Shown here: positions 13,860 through 26,086 of the stretch, one piece after another
Layout of the letters: each line of letters opens with the position of its first letter
Position numbering within the stretch: the first letter of the stretch is position 1
DNA from: Armadillidium nasatum
Lineage: Eukaryota > Arthropoda > Malacostraca > Isopoda > Armadillidiidae
Assembly: GCA_009176605.1 (NCBI GenBank)
Contig: SEYY01004998.1
Location: forward strand, 1-26,086
Length of the DNA stretch: 26,086 bases
Direction: 5' to 3'
Made by a program: the position numbers and the translations under genes
Notes under the pieces: model-generated
What the model was told of the DNA's origin: nothing
What the model saw: the letters and a program-made list of their open reading frames with translations, nothing else
Database searches by the model: none

Positions 13860-14170
13860 TTGAGTGGAAAGATACTTTTACCAAAAATCACTGTTGTTGC
13901 TCTGCATTTTATCATCTCCAGCATATTGACACCGTTTCTTAAATTAGGAGCCCAAACCTGTGGACAGACGTTACTCACTCAATTAATGACTTAACGTAAC
14001 CATTATAAAGCTTACAGATCGCCTCCTTACTTTTATAATTAACATTGCGATTTATCTCTAGCATTCTGTTTGTCCAATTCCTAGCATATTAGCACTGTTC
14101 GGACACTTTCAAACTACAGTTGATAATTACACCCAAATCTCCAAGTCAGTACTCAGTATCACATAAATAA
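13860..14170 (-). mobile_element. CR1-like LINE, end of reverse transcriptase region
   Basis: Minus-strand blocks in expected order across shifted frames: LGVIINCSLKVSEQC, then NRMLEINRNVNYKSKEAIC with KLYNGYVKSLIE, then VCPQVWAPNLRNGVNMLE and KCRATTVIFGK. These match the CR1 pattern DLGVIVD.SLK.SEQC / NRML..INRN..YKSKE / LVRPHLEYC.QVW.P / RRATK. It is decayed, with stops and at least three frame changes. The catalytic YADD part upstream is not visible, so the copy is 5'-truncated. Confidence 0.85.
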
Positions 14171-14380
14171 CTTGTGCAACGTCTACAGACGTTTACGGGG
14201 TATTAAAAATCTTATGTAATTGAATTGTTAGCATACGGCCCTACTACATCTTTTCAATAGTTTTTATTGAATTATCTAATTGTGAATAGTATGTGGATAA
14301 TATTTTAATTGCAAACATCACAAATGTACTTAGCTTTTACTAGATGCACAGCTTTTGATTTATTATGTGTATAAGCCTAT

Positions 14381-14795
14381 GGTATAAGCGAATATCCTAC
14401 TCCTAGAGCAGCAACTGGTCGCGTGAACTGTAGGCCACTGCCGCTCGTCTATCGTAGCCATAAAGTCTATGATCTTAGCCATTCGTGCAGCTTATCTATT
14501 CCATCATTTCCAACTACGCGGAGCCATCGCACAGTTAGGTTCTTGTCATTCATGTTCTACCTTTTGCATTTATTTGTTAATAATATACATAGGTATAAGC
14601 GAATATCCTACTCCTAGAGCAGCAACTGGTCGCGTGAACTGTAGGCCACTGCCGCTCGTCTATCGTAGCCATAAAGTCTATGATCTTAGCCATTCGTGCA
14701 GCTTATCTATTCCATCATTTCCAACTACGCGGAGCCATCGCACAGTTAGGTTCTTGTCATTCATGTTCTACCTTTTGCATTTATTTGTTAATAAT
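14381..14795. repeat. 211-bp perfect tandem duplication, GC-richer than surroundings
   Basis: GGTATAAGCGAATATCCTAC begins at 14381 and again at 14592. Read side by side, the two units are identical for about 204 bases, up to TTGTTAATAAT. The unit is clearly richer in G and C than the flanks. No open frame, tRNA fold or known element was recognised. It could be a satellite dimer, a very recent duplication, or an assembly artefact. Confidence 0.95.
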
Positions 14796-15104
14796 GAACA
14801 TAACCTGCCTTTATCATTCATTACCCTAAATACCCTGAAGTGCTGATAAACATAATTACCACACCACACAAGAGTTCAGATCAATCTTACAATCTATATA
14901 CAAAGTTTACTTTGCTATATATGCTTAATTTGTGGTTATATGTGAACTTCAAAAGCTATCAACAAATTAAACTTGAATACCTCCCTTTCCCGTTTCTTTT
15001 GACAATAAAGGGAAGATTGGAATAGCTAACAGCATATATTTTTATTTCTTATTAATTTTTCTTATATTTTTATTTATTTCTTGGTACTCGGGATATCAAT
15101 CAAC
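14796..15104. other. Intergenic, nothing recognised
   Basis: AT-rich sequence between the tandem duplication and the start of the duplicated locus B block. No gene or repeat was seen. Confidence 0.5.
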
Positions 15105-15164
15105 ACAAACATTTTTAAAATTCGACCCAGTTAATTTTAGGTGTTTTTGCTACCTTCCTTAAAT

Positions 15165-15960
15165 GATCTTGAAAAATTTATCTTTCGGCCTTTTAATTAA
15201 CGCGTTGACTTTCGTAAGTGCATCGGGGTATGTTAAAATAAACAAATATTTATTTTGCACAACTTTGGGTCATATTTCAGTGATTACTTTACCATATAAG
15301 ATCTTTAAATATTTCGCATTTAGGCTTAATATTAAAGAGTGGACTTTTGTAGATACATCAGGATATGAGTTAAAAAAACAAAATTTAAAAAAATTATTTA
15401 TTTTGTATTTCTATTTAACTCTGAATTGCAAAAGGGTCGAAATATAAATTTTACATATCGGAATGTAGTAACAAAGTGAATACTTCAATAGGTTCATACA
15501 TTGTGATATCTAAAACAAAATTTAAAATTTTATAAGACTTCCATATTGTAATTATAATTTACTCCTATTTTACTTTAAGCAAGTGATTACGTTCTCTCTC
15601 TTTTCGATAGATCTTAAAAATTTTTAAATTTTGGCTTATTAAAGCGTATACTTTCCGTAGGTACACATCGGTATTTCATTTAATACAAATAAACATTTTT
15701 AAAAATCAAATTTAATTTTGAACCTTTCATATTTTGCTCCTTCGTTAATTTAAGCTAATATTTCTTATTGGATCTTTCAAAATTTTACATTTGTGCTTAA
15801 ACAATAAACCGTAAACTTCATTGATAAATCGGGATGTCACTTAAAAGAAAAAAAATATTTGAAACTTTATTCTGTGGCTTAAATCTAAAGCAAAGACTTA
15901 CGTAGATACAATCAGGATTTCAGTAAAACAAATAATCATTCTTCAATAAGATTTCTTTTG
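15165..15960. repeat. Degenerate tandem-like repeat in the 3' flank of locus B
   Basis: Units starting near 15165, 15300 and 15610 are orthologous to those in A. A fourth at 15771 and a partial fifth near 15878 (TGTGGCTTAAATCTAAAGCA) lie in sequence that A lacks. The repeats share a GGCTTa..., gTagataca.tCgGgat core. The open frame at 15163-15447 is not conserved in copy A and is not called a gene. Confidence 0.55.
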
Positions 15961-16932
15961 TACCAATTCCATGTCATAATTTAATGTCTTCCCCAATCTT
16001 TCCAACAAAAGGTTTATTGATAAATCGATATTTCAAAAAATTGGAATGAACGATATATCAATATTAAAATTCATCCGATATGGGAAGTGAAAAACTATAC
16101 ACTCTTTCACTCACTTTAAGCCAACTTTTTAAATATAAGACTCAATTATCGCAGAGTACAGGAGAAGTCCCTATAGTTAAATATTTATATCGCTCATTCA
16201 GTCATGTAATAAATTATTTATCGAATTTGATGTATCAGTCTATTGATACGTCGAAATCTACATCACTAGAAATCCAAATTAGTGCCATCAATGAACGCCA
16301 ATTCGTACGTTTTTCACAGCGACATTTTCTGGTATTTGATGTTTTCATTGAATAAAAGTGTTCTTCCTAGATTAATTCATTTCACTTTAAGATTCATTGT
16401 AGTGGATGGGTTTTAGGACGAATTTCATTTTACTTTGATTTTAATATCTATCCTGCGAAGTTTTAAAATTTTTAAAAGTAAACTTTTGACAAATTCAGAA
16501 CAAATTCGTCACTACAGATTTGTCCTTTAAATTTGTGGAATTTTTATTACGAATTCAAACTTATTCACAATAATTTTATAAATTAAAATCAAAATCTTAA
16601 TTAAAAAAAAATTGTAAAAATAGAATTTGTCCAAAAACGAACCTTTTTGTAACCATATCTTTACTATATTTCGTTTCAATTTTCCTTTTAATAATTACGA
16701 TCTCCAGGAACCTCGGGTTTTCATCTATTTTATGGATGCCCAATTTTTCTTTCAGCCATGTATGAGGAACACTGTCGTACTCTTACGCCTTTTGGTAATC
16801 ATACAATATATGCATAAATTCCTTCGTACTCTATTATTTTCCATATCACTTAATCATTAACTGTTCTTTAGTTCTCCAAGAATGCCTACTAAGCACCTTT
16901 TTACTCTCACTAACAACTGTATGTTGTACTTG
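15961..16932. other. 3' flank of zinc-finger locus B, no gene seen
   Basis: The first 440 bp have no match in A; from about 16410 on the sequence aligns with 920-1405. The open frame at 16080-16355 has no recognisable motif and no counterpart in A, so I leave it uncalled. Confidence 0.5.
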
Positions 16933-18220
16933 CTATATATCTCTATGCTTTCTAAATGTGTGTCTTTTCAAAGTTCCTTTGTGATTAGATTCAAAGCTGC
17001 AATAAGAACATTTAAATAACTTAATATTTTCATGATTGAGCAAGTGGGCTTCCATGCTCCTTTTCTCATTACAATCATAGCTGCACTCAGAACATTTAAA
17101 TAACTTTTCATTTCGATGTTTCAACATGTGTGTTCGTAAGCTTTCTTTCCTATTACTTTCATAGCTGCAATCAGAACATTTAAACAACTTAATATTTTTA
17201 TGATTTAGCAAGTGAATTTTTAAATCCCTTTTCGCATTGCATGCATAGGAACACTCTGAACATTTATATAACTTCTCGATTTTATGCCTTAGCATGTGCT
17301 TTTTTAAGGATGTTTTCTCATTACATTCATAACTGCAATCGGAACATTTAAATAACTTTTCATTTCGATGCCTTAAGCATGTGTGTTTTTAAGCTTCCTT
17401 TCCGATTACTTTCATAGCTGCAATAAGAACATTTAAATAACTTTATATTTTTATGATTTAGCAAGTGGGATTTTATATCCCTTTTTTGATTACATTCGTA
17501 GCTACATTCAGAACATTTAAATAACTTTTCATTTCGATGCCTTAGCATGTGTGCTTTTAAGTTTGCTTTCCGATTACTTTCATAGCTGCAATAAGAACAT
17601 TTAAATAACTTAATATTTTCATGATTCAGCAAGTGGACTTCCATGCTCTTTTTCTCATTACAATCATAACTGCACTCAGAACATTTAAATAACTTTTCAT
17701 TTCGATGCCTTAGCATGTGTGTTTTTAAGCTTTTTTTACGATTACTTTCATAATTGCAATAAGAACATTTAAATAACTTAATATTTTCATGATTCAGCAA
17801 GTGGACTTCCATGCTCCTTTTCTCATTACAATCATAACTGCACTCAGAACATTTAAATAACTTTTCGTTTCGATGTTTCAACATGTGTTTTTTTAAGTTT
17901 CCTTTATGATTACATTCAAAGTCGCACTCAGAACATTTAAACAATTTTATTTTTCTGTGAATTACCAAATGTTGCTTTAACCTTTGTTTAGAATTACTCT
18001 CATAACTACAATGACAACATTTAAACTTTTTGTTGTGTGTTTTTAAATGACATTTCAACTCATCTTTGCTTTTTAAACTAAAATTACAAAATTTGCAACT
18101 GAACTTATGAAGGGGATTCTTTTTAATGTCTTCATTATGCCTTCCTGATGTTTGGGGGCTGCAGATTGAAGTACTTTTCATTTCAGACGCATTTTCTACT
18201 TCAACATCCCCAAGGAGTGT
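16933..18220 (-). CDS. Zinc-finger gene B, exon 3: 14 C2H2 fingers (frameshift near 17375)
   Basis: Paralogue of the finger exon of gene A. It begins at the same acceptor (CTAG then ACACTCCTT) in phase 0, reads TLLGDVEVENASEMKSTSIC, and here the linker stays open through HNEDIKKNPLHKF into finger 1. Fingers 1-9 are in frame. In finger 9 one extra base (ATGCTTAAGG where sister fingers have ATGCTAAGG) shifts the frame and it ends at ASK-stop. Fingers 10-14 are intact in the next frame, ending HRDI-stop. Fingers 4-5 and 6-7 are near copies, a recent two-finger duplication. If the extra base is real, the product is a nine-finger truncated protein; if not, a 14-finger protein. No start exon for this copy was found in the window. 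Confidence 0.88.
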
Positions 18221-18475
18221 CTAGAAAAAAATAATAATAATAAAAAAAATAAAAACAATCACATATATACAGCATAAAATTTATATACTTTATAAGAATG
18301 AGTATTATACATAAATTTTATTACTTTTTCAAACTTTTTTCAATGTTAAAAAAAATTTTAACATTCCATATTTAAGAGTATAGCTACAATTATTATTATA
18401 CTTATTATCTGAAATGCAATTTTAAATTTTCCTCTATGCCTATAAGTCTTACAAGTTTATCGATGAGGTCCTGTA

Positions 18476-18556
18476 ACACACACACACACCTATACATAAA
18501 CAAATTTCACACACACACCTATACATACACAAACTTACAAGCACACACACTCACAC
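18476..18556. repeat. (CA)n-rich microsatellite
   Basis: CA runs broken by two copies of CCTATACATA-type spacer. It marks the edge of similarity between loci A and B. Confidence 0.9.
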
Positions 18557-18570
18557 TCTGTGCGTAATAA

Positions 18571-18591
18571 TATAATATAATATATATATAT

Positions 18592-18674
<83 letters not shown>

Positions 18675-18718
18675 ATATATATATATATATATATTATATT
18701 ATATATATATAATATATA
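18571..18718. repeat. (TA)n microsatellite, interrupted
   Basis: TA repeat with regular ATTA/TAAT slips. It directly abuts the coding fragment of a LINE on the right. Confidence 0.95.
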
Positions 18719-19215
18719 AACTCCGACCACCTACCAATAATTATAAAATACCACATTAAAAACAAACCCTCACACAAATCTAAAACTACATTTACCAACT
18801 ACAAAAAAGCAAACTGGACCGGTTTCTCCAATTACATAGACGAAAACCTCACAACAAACGAAATTACAAACATATCCTCCCTCAAATCAGCAATCAAATA
18901 TCTCACCCACACAATCCAGAAAGCGGCCAACATCTTCATCCCTAAAGGTCACATTAAAAAATACGAACCAAACCTCAACCCGGAAATCACATCTCTCATA
19001 AAACAAAGAAACGCACTAAAACTCCAAAACAACCCCACTCAACACACCAAAACGCAAATAGAAACCCTAAACAATCAAATATCGACCCAAATAAAAACTC
19101 ACACAACCAACAACTACCAAAACTTCCTCGTTAAAAACTTGGAAAACACAAACAGAAAAAAAGTGTCTGGAAAACAATCCACACCATACACAACGCTAAA
19201 AACAACCCACTTCCC
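18719..19215 (+). mobile_element. LINE fragment: endonuclease C-terminus and linker, still open
   Basis: One frame stays open for about 165 codons from the edge of the TA array. It begins NSDHLPIIIKY, the SDHxP end of the apurinic-type endonuclease of non-LTR retrotransposons. It continues TTFTNYKKANWTGFSNYI, the usual linker between endonuclease and reverse transcriptase in jockey-like elements, then a Lys/Gln/Asn/Thr-rich stretch. There is no ATG because the 5' part is missing. The coding strand is A/C-rich with few G, unlike the neighbouring element. The fragment lies in the intron of locus B that corresponds to intron 2 of A. Confidence 0.8.
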
Positions 19216-19224
19216 ACCCACGAA

Positions 19225-20210
<986 letters not shown>

Positions 20211-20429
20211 GTAGCATGACTCAGGAATTTTATAAAAATGGCACATTTGTGAAAGACGGCATGAGAACAATCAATTATTTGCAAAAAGGAAATGGCTTAT
20301 TAATTTGAAGGAATTAAAACATTAAAGTAAAGAAAGATAAGTAAAAAAATTTGTACTACAATAATAATAATAATAATAATAATTTCTTATTAAAAAGATA
20401 TTATTGAAAATGTGTAAATCAAAATTTAC

Positions 20430-20591
20430 CTTTAATTCTTGATCACTCATCTTGTTGAGAAGTACTGCAGGAAACTTAGACCTCACAAGTTGTGCAAAGA
20501 ACTTCTCTTCATCTGATTCAAAATGTGCCTTTAAGCCTTCGTCACTTATTTTCTTCAACAGTGAAGAAACATTTTTCAGGGTCATAAGTTT
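20430..20591 (-). CDS. Zinc-finger gene B, exon 2: 54-residue helical module
   Basis: Paralogue of the exon at 6938-7099, with the same borders (TATAG acceptor, AAG|GTAAAT donor) and the same phase 0 at both ends. It encodes KLMTLKNVSSLLKKI, SDEGLKAHFESDEEKFF, AQLVRSKFPAVLLNKMSDQE LK. Ten of 54 residues differ from copy A, produced by 11 base changes; I count no silent change. The family is unknown to me. The conserved core HFESDEEKFF.QLVRSKFPAVLL suggests a structured helical segment, perhaps for protein-protein contact. It precedes the finger exon of gene B on the same strand. The open frame beyond the donor is intron and should not be counted as protein. Confidence 0.72.
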
Positions 20592-21814
<1,223 letters not shown>

Positions 21815-21819
21815 CCGAT

Positions 21820-22550
21820 TGGAGCTTGGAATTTTGCCAGTGCCGGGGTCTCCCAAATTTGGCCTGGGCCAGGGTGGCCTAAAATATGCAAAGAGGTAAA
21901 AGCACTGAAATTTTAGGTTAAGAAAATTAGATTTAATTATAAGGAAGGAGTAGAATCGCTAACATTCACTTAAATTAATGATTATATACATTTTCTCAGA
22001 ATAAATTTCAGGAAATTACAGATTTTGTATAATAAAGTTTTTAAAAAAAATTGAAATTTTTTTTTTCTGATTCACAATACTGATTCAACAGGTTGACCTA
22101 GGTAAGATCCTAAGATAAAGTTTTGAAAAAATGTAAAATGTAAATTATAAAATATTTGTTTTTTTAACCTGTTTTAAACCTTTATTTATCATTGTTATTT
22201 TATTGCTATGTATCAAACTTGCATCATTAGCTACATTATTTCAAAATTATTATTTTGTTTATACTTTCAGTCAATATGGCTAAAAGATCAGCTTCAGCAG
22301 TATGGGAGTACTTTAAAATGTTTCAGGACAGGCTCAAAATAGCTAAATGTAACATCTTCAGTAAGGAAATTAGAAGGGGGTCTCAGGATGCCTAAAGTAA
22401 AAAATTTTCAACCAAATCTTAATGGGGAATCTAAAATCAAAACACAAAGACGAACATTCACTAGTAGAAAAGGAGGGGTCAAAAGAAACAGAAAAGAAAA
22501 AGAAAATATTGAAAAAACAAGAAAGAAATCTTACTTTTCTTAAATTTGGT
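21820..22550 (+). mobile_element. hAT transposon remnant D (5' end and BED-finger exon)
   Basis: Diverged copy of the element at 11725-12470. TTGGAATTTTGCC near its left edge matches the end of copy C, although the outer bases are lost next to the TA array. After an acceptor (ACTTTCAG), an ATG at 22276 opens 39 codons: MAKRSASAVWEYFKMFQDRL then KIAKCNIFSKEIRRGSQDA. This is a BED-type zinc finger with its Trp and first Cys kept but the second Cys changed to Phe. After a frame change the remainder reads MGNLKSKHKDEHSL, with the first His replaced by Asn. No catalytic hAT domain follows. It is non-functional. Confidence 0.82.
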
Positions 22551-23077
22551 TTCAAAATTTTTTTTTTATTGTTTGACTGATTGAACTGAAATTTTCAGGG
22601 TATATGTATTTTTTTTCCGAAGTTCTGAGTTGATTTGGAGCATTTTTCTGAGTCTATAACGGTTTGAAAGTTATTTGGACAAAAAGTTGAAAAAAAGAAT
22701 GAAAAGCAGGGTCAAACCACTGGTCCACATGAGAAGAAAATTTAACTGAATAACTTTAACTCCAATTTATTGCATTAGGGGAAACAGATTTTTGATATCA
22801 CATCTAGATAAAAAAGCTAGAAGAACTTGAAAAAAAATTGCAAAAATCATACCCTGCCAGAGAAAAAAATTATTTTTTTAAAAAAAAGCGCTACCTACTA
22901 ATTTTTATATTTTTGGATATTGTTTAGAAGAGGAAACTGGGCAACAACTTTTATTTAGTGCATTTTTAAATGCTATCTATTTAAATTGAGATAGAGCCTC
23001 TAAAACTTTGGGAATTTTTTATATTTAGTAAAAAATTTACCTTTTTAAGAGGCTATATCTCAAAACCAACGAATCGC
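22551..23077. other. AT-rich stretch, possibly part of an unclassified transposon
   Basis: No coding motif. Its texture (GAACTGAAATTTTCAGGG, CGGTTTGAAAGTTATTTGGA) resembles repetitive non-autonomous elements of arthropods, and there is a loose likeness to 10560-10600. The class cannot be named. Confidence 0.4.
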
Positions 23078-23189
<112 letters not shown>

Positions 23190-23310
23190 TGTAAATTTCT
23201 ATTTTTGGAGAATCTGGTTTTTATAATAAAAAGCAACACAAAAGCTTGGAACATAATGGCAATAAATAAAATTCTTGAATAAAAATAGTTGTTTTATTGA
23301 GTTCCAATAC

Positions 23311-23455
<145 letters not shown>

Positions 23456-24844
23456 CTTCCTTCTGAGCTTGCATCCTGCCATGGTAAACTATTTCATCTT
23501 TGTCTCTCTACTTCAACCTTTGCTTCTTGCTGGAAACGTGCACTCATTCAGCCTGCGTCAAAAAAGGGGGACCCCTCTCAACTGTCTAACTACCATCCTA
23601 TTTCTTTAACTTCTGTTCTTTCTAAAGTTTTTGAATTTATCCTACTTTCTGACCTAGTTCTCTTCTCTTCAGGGTTTCGGTGAGTCTTTCGCTGTGGCAT
23701 TAGACATATCAAAAGTCTTTAATAGGGTCTGACACAAAGCTTTGATTTCCAAACTTAACTCTTTCAGAATCTATCCTTCTCTGTGACCTTCTAATTTCCT
23801 TTCTGGTTGTTCTATAGCAGATGTTGTAGATGGCCACCATTCTTCCTTTAAATCTATAAATAGTGGTGTTCCTCAAGAATCTGTCTTCCCAATCCCTAAT
23901 TTTCATCAATGACCTTCTCTCTATTACTTCATCTCCTATTCGCTCTTATGCTGATGACACTACCCTTCATTACTACTTTCAATTTGAAAAACGCCCATCC
24001 CAACAGCATTTAATTGATGCAAAAAAGGATGGTCCTGGAGCAAGTGACCTCTGATCTTTCTTGTATTTCAAATTGGGGCAGAGAAAACATGGGCCATTTT
24101 CAATGCCTCAAAAACTCAATTCCTCCATCTTTTTTCTCGACACAATCTTCCACACAACTATGACATCTTCTTCAAAAACACTCAACTCAAACCTTCATCT
24201 GTCCTCAATATTCTCAGTGTTTCTTTTCCTTGTGATCTTTCTTGGAAAGATCACATTACTTCTCTTTCTAAACAAGCTTATAATAAGTTGGGAGTTCTGT
24301 GGCGCCTTTGTGATTTACTTACACCACCCCAATTCCTTACTCTTTATAGGGGTGTTGTTCACCCCTGTATGGAGTACGCCTCTCACATCTGAGGTGGCTC
24401 CACACATACAGCTATTCTCGAAAAGTTGGAGTCTAGGTCTCTTCGTCTTATCATTTCTCCTGCTCTTACTAACTCTCTCCAGTCCCTTTCTTCCTGTCGA
24501 ATTGTTGTGTTACTCTCTCTTACAATGGACATTGCTCTTCTGAACTCTCACGTTGCATACCTTCTCCATTGAGAAGGGCTCGTGCCACACAACTTTTTAC
24601 ACAGTTTCATCCTTTTTCTGTCCAACTCTCTGACCCCAGACTGAACCGCTATGCTCAATCTTACATGCACTCTACTGGTAAAGTCTAGAACACACTCCCT
24701 TTATCTATTTTTCCAACTTCCTTTGACTCGCACACTTTTAAACGCCGTGTATCGGGTTACATTGGCCATTGGCAACCAGATTTCTGACTATTTCCCAACT
24801 CTTATGGAAATTGGTAGGTCTCCAGCCTTTTCCCACCAAAGGAG
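23456..24844 (+). mobile_element. Jockey-like LINE, longer copy from early RT to 3' end
   Basis: Same family as 5305-6223. Blocks in order across shifting frames: FASCWKRALIQPASKKGD and NYHPISLTSVLSKVFEFIL (start of RT), VALDISKVFNRV (motif A, followed by a stop where Trp is expected), GVPQESVF (usual PQGS changed), LIFINDLLSITSSPI then RSYADDTTLH (motif C with YADD kept), and a post-RT region with WSTPLTSEVAPHIQL out of frame. The 3' end matches the poly(A) copy up to GGAGA, but here the tail position is taken by a TA array. Many stops and frameshifts; it is dead. Both ends touch TA arrays. Confidence 0.9.
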
Positions 24845-25526
<682 letters not shown>

Positions 25527-25554
25527 ATAACTGCTAATGATGTTATAATTTAAA

Positions 25555-25615
25555 GGAATCGAACCCGGGCCCAAAAGATGGAAGTCTGTTGTGTTGACCA
25601 CTCCACTATGGTTCA
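25555..25615 (-). repeat. tRNA-derived element (SINE-like or tRNA pseudogene)
   Basis: On the minus strand there is a box A-like TAGTGGAGTGGT (25597-25608) and a perfect box B-like GGTTCGATTCC (25555-25565), spaced as in a tRNA. Between them is a CTTCCAT loop that would give a TCC anticodon as in tRNA-Gly. The acceptor and anticodon stems do not pair well, so this is not a working tRNA. The tail TTTAAATTATAACATCATTAGCAGTTATAA recurs twice in the hairpin to the right, so a dispersed SINE-like family is more likely than a single pseudogene. Confidence 0.7.
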
Positions 25616-25747
25616 CAAGTAATCCAAAACTTCTACTGACATTTCTCGCCTAGTGAAAAGTCCCTTCAATATTTCCCCGACCACAACTTGGGCGTAGCGT
25701 CAACATGGACCAGGTTTTATCCTGAGTATAAACCGCAGTGCAAATGT

Positions 25748-25969
25748 TATAATTTTGATAACCACTATGATAAATCAACCGTGGAATCATTATTATAATT
25801 TTATTAACTGCTAGTGATGTTATAATTTCGAGGAATCAACCCGGGCCCAAAGATGGAGTCCGTTGTGTTGACCACACGCCCGGGTTCGATTCCTCAAAAT
25901 TATAACATCTTAGCAGTTATAAATTATATAAATGTTTCCACGTTGATTTATCATAGTGGTTATCAAAAT

Positions 25970-25973
<4 letters not shown>
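25748..25973. repeat. Long hairpin made of tRNA-related repeat copies
   Basis: The left arm 25748-25846 and right arm 25878-25973 are inverted copies, about 90 percent complementary by eye, around a 31-base loop. Each arm holds CCCGGGTTCGATTCC-like box B sequence at its inner end, then AAATTATAACATC..TAGCAGTTA, then GATTTATCATAGTGGTTATC at its outer end. The loop plus left arm carries a second tRNA-like middle part. Confidence 0.88.
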
Positions 25974-26016
<43 letters not shown>

Positions 26017-26047
26017 TATATATATATATATATAATATATATATATA
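25974..26047. repeat. (TA)n microsatellite
   Basis: TA repeat with AATATATTAATA interruptions. It begins at the outer edge of the hairpin and ends 39 bases before the window end. Confidence 0.95.
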
Positions 26048-26086
26048 GAATGAAGCAAGATGAAAATCTGGCAGAATAATTTTCAA

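Larger units (their letters stand above)
15105..18480. repeat. Segmental duplication, copy B (finger exon and its flanks)
   Basis: Direct-orientation counterpart of 255-3270. Copy B has about 630 bp not present in A (about 15771-16400) and four fewer fingers. The match fades at the CA-rich microsatellite near 18480, at the point where copy A has its short TG/CA stretch. Confidence 0.9.

Noticed and set aside
14423..14846. Two open frames across the tandem duplication
   Set aside because: They exist because an identical 211-bp unit is repeated and contains few stops; the repeated peptide matches nothing I recognise.
16080..16355. Open frame of 91 codons on the plus strand
   Set aside because: No motif, no counterpart in locus A, and unremarkable composition for a chance frame.
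25555..25615. Functional tRNA-Gly gene
   Set aside because: Box A and box B are present, but acceptor and anticodon stems do not pair and related copies occur nearby, so a repeat is the better reading.

Overview
This looks like nuclear DNA from an animal, most likely an arthropod and possibly an insect. The sequence is very AT-rich, genes are split by long introns, and there are many long (TA)n arrays. It also holds decayed LINE retrotransposons of several clades, hAT transposon remnants, a tRNA-related repeat, and two related poly-C2H2 zinc-finger genes whose N-terminal exon carries an 'IKSE...VKVE' peptide of a kind common in arthropod zinc-finger proteins. The species cannot be fixed from sequence alone. 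No prokaryotic-style operon, CRISPR array or rRNA gene was seen.

Layout. Two paralogous zinc-finger loci lie on the minus strand in direct orientation. Locus A spans about 8963 down to 1406. It has a 26-codon start exon (8886-8963), a 54-codon exon for an unrecognised helical segment (6938-7099), and a large finger exon (1406-3026, 18 fingers). Every junction is phase 0, so the pieces can be joined in frame. Locus B has the matching 54-codon exon (20430-20591) and finger exon (16933-18220, 14 fingers). Its start exon was not found here. The homology extends into the 3' flanks (about 255-3270 versus 15105-18480), so this is a segmental duplication. Each finger exon carries a single-base frame break: near 2927 in A, before the fingers, and near 17375 in B, inside finger 9. 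They may be decaying genes or may reflect sequence errors.

Introns and intergenic DNA. Locus A intron 2 holds a 3' LINE fragment (5305-6223). The matching intron in B instead holds two convergent pieces of other LINEs (18719-19215 plus, 19225-19994 minus). Between the loci are a palindrome cluster (10604-10997), a hAT remnant with a BED-finger exon (11725-12470), a CR1-like LINE on the minus strand split by about 0.9 kb containing a fold-back element (12520-14170), and a perfect 211-bp tandem duplication with unusually high GC (14381-14795). To the right of B are a second hAT remnant (21820-22550), a longer copy of the jockey-like LINE (23456-24844), a tRNA-related element (25555-25615) and a long hairpin (25748-25973).

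How it may work together. The genes appear to encode nuclear DNA-binding proteins: a SUMO-consensus leader, a small helical module, then 14-18 fingers with a uniform scaffold but variable DNA-contact residues. The two helical exons differ by 11 bases, and every one changes an amino acid. That pattern resembles fast-evolving zinc-finger families such as KRAB-ZNF or ZAD-ZNF, but any link to transposon control here is inference.
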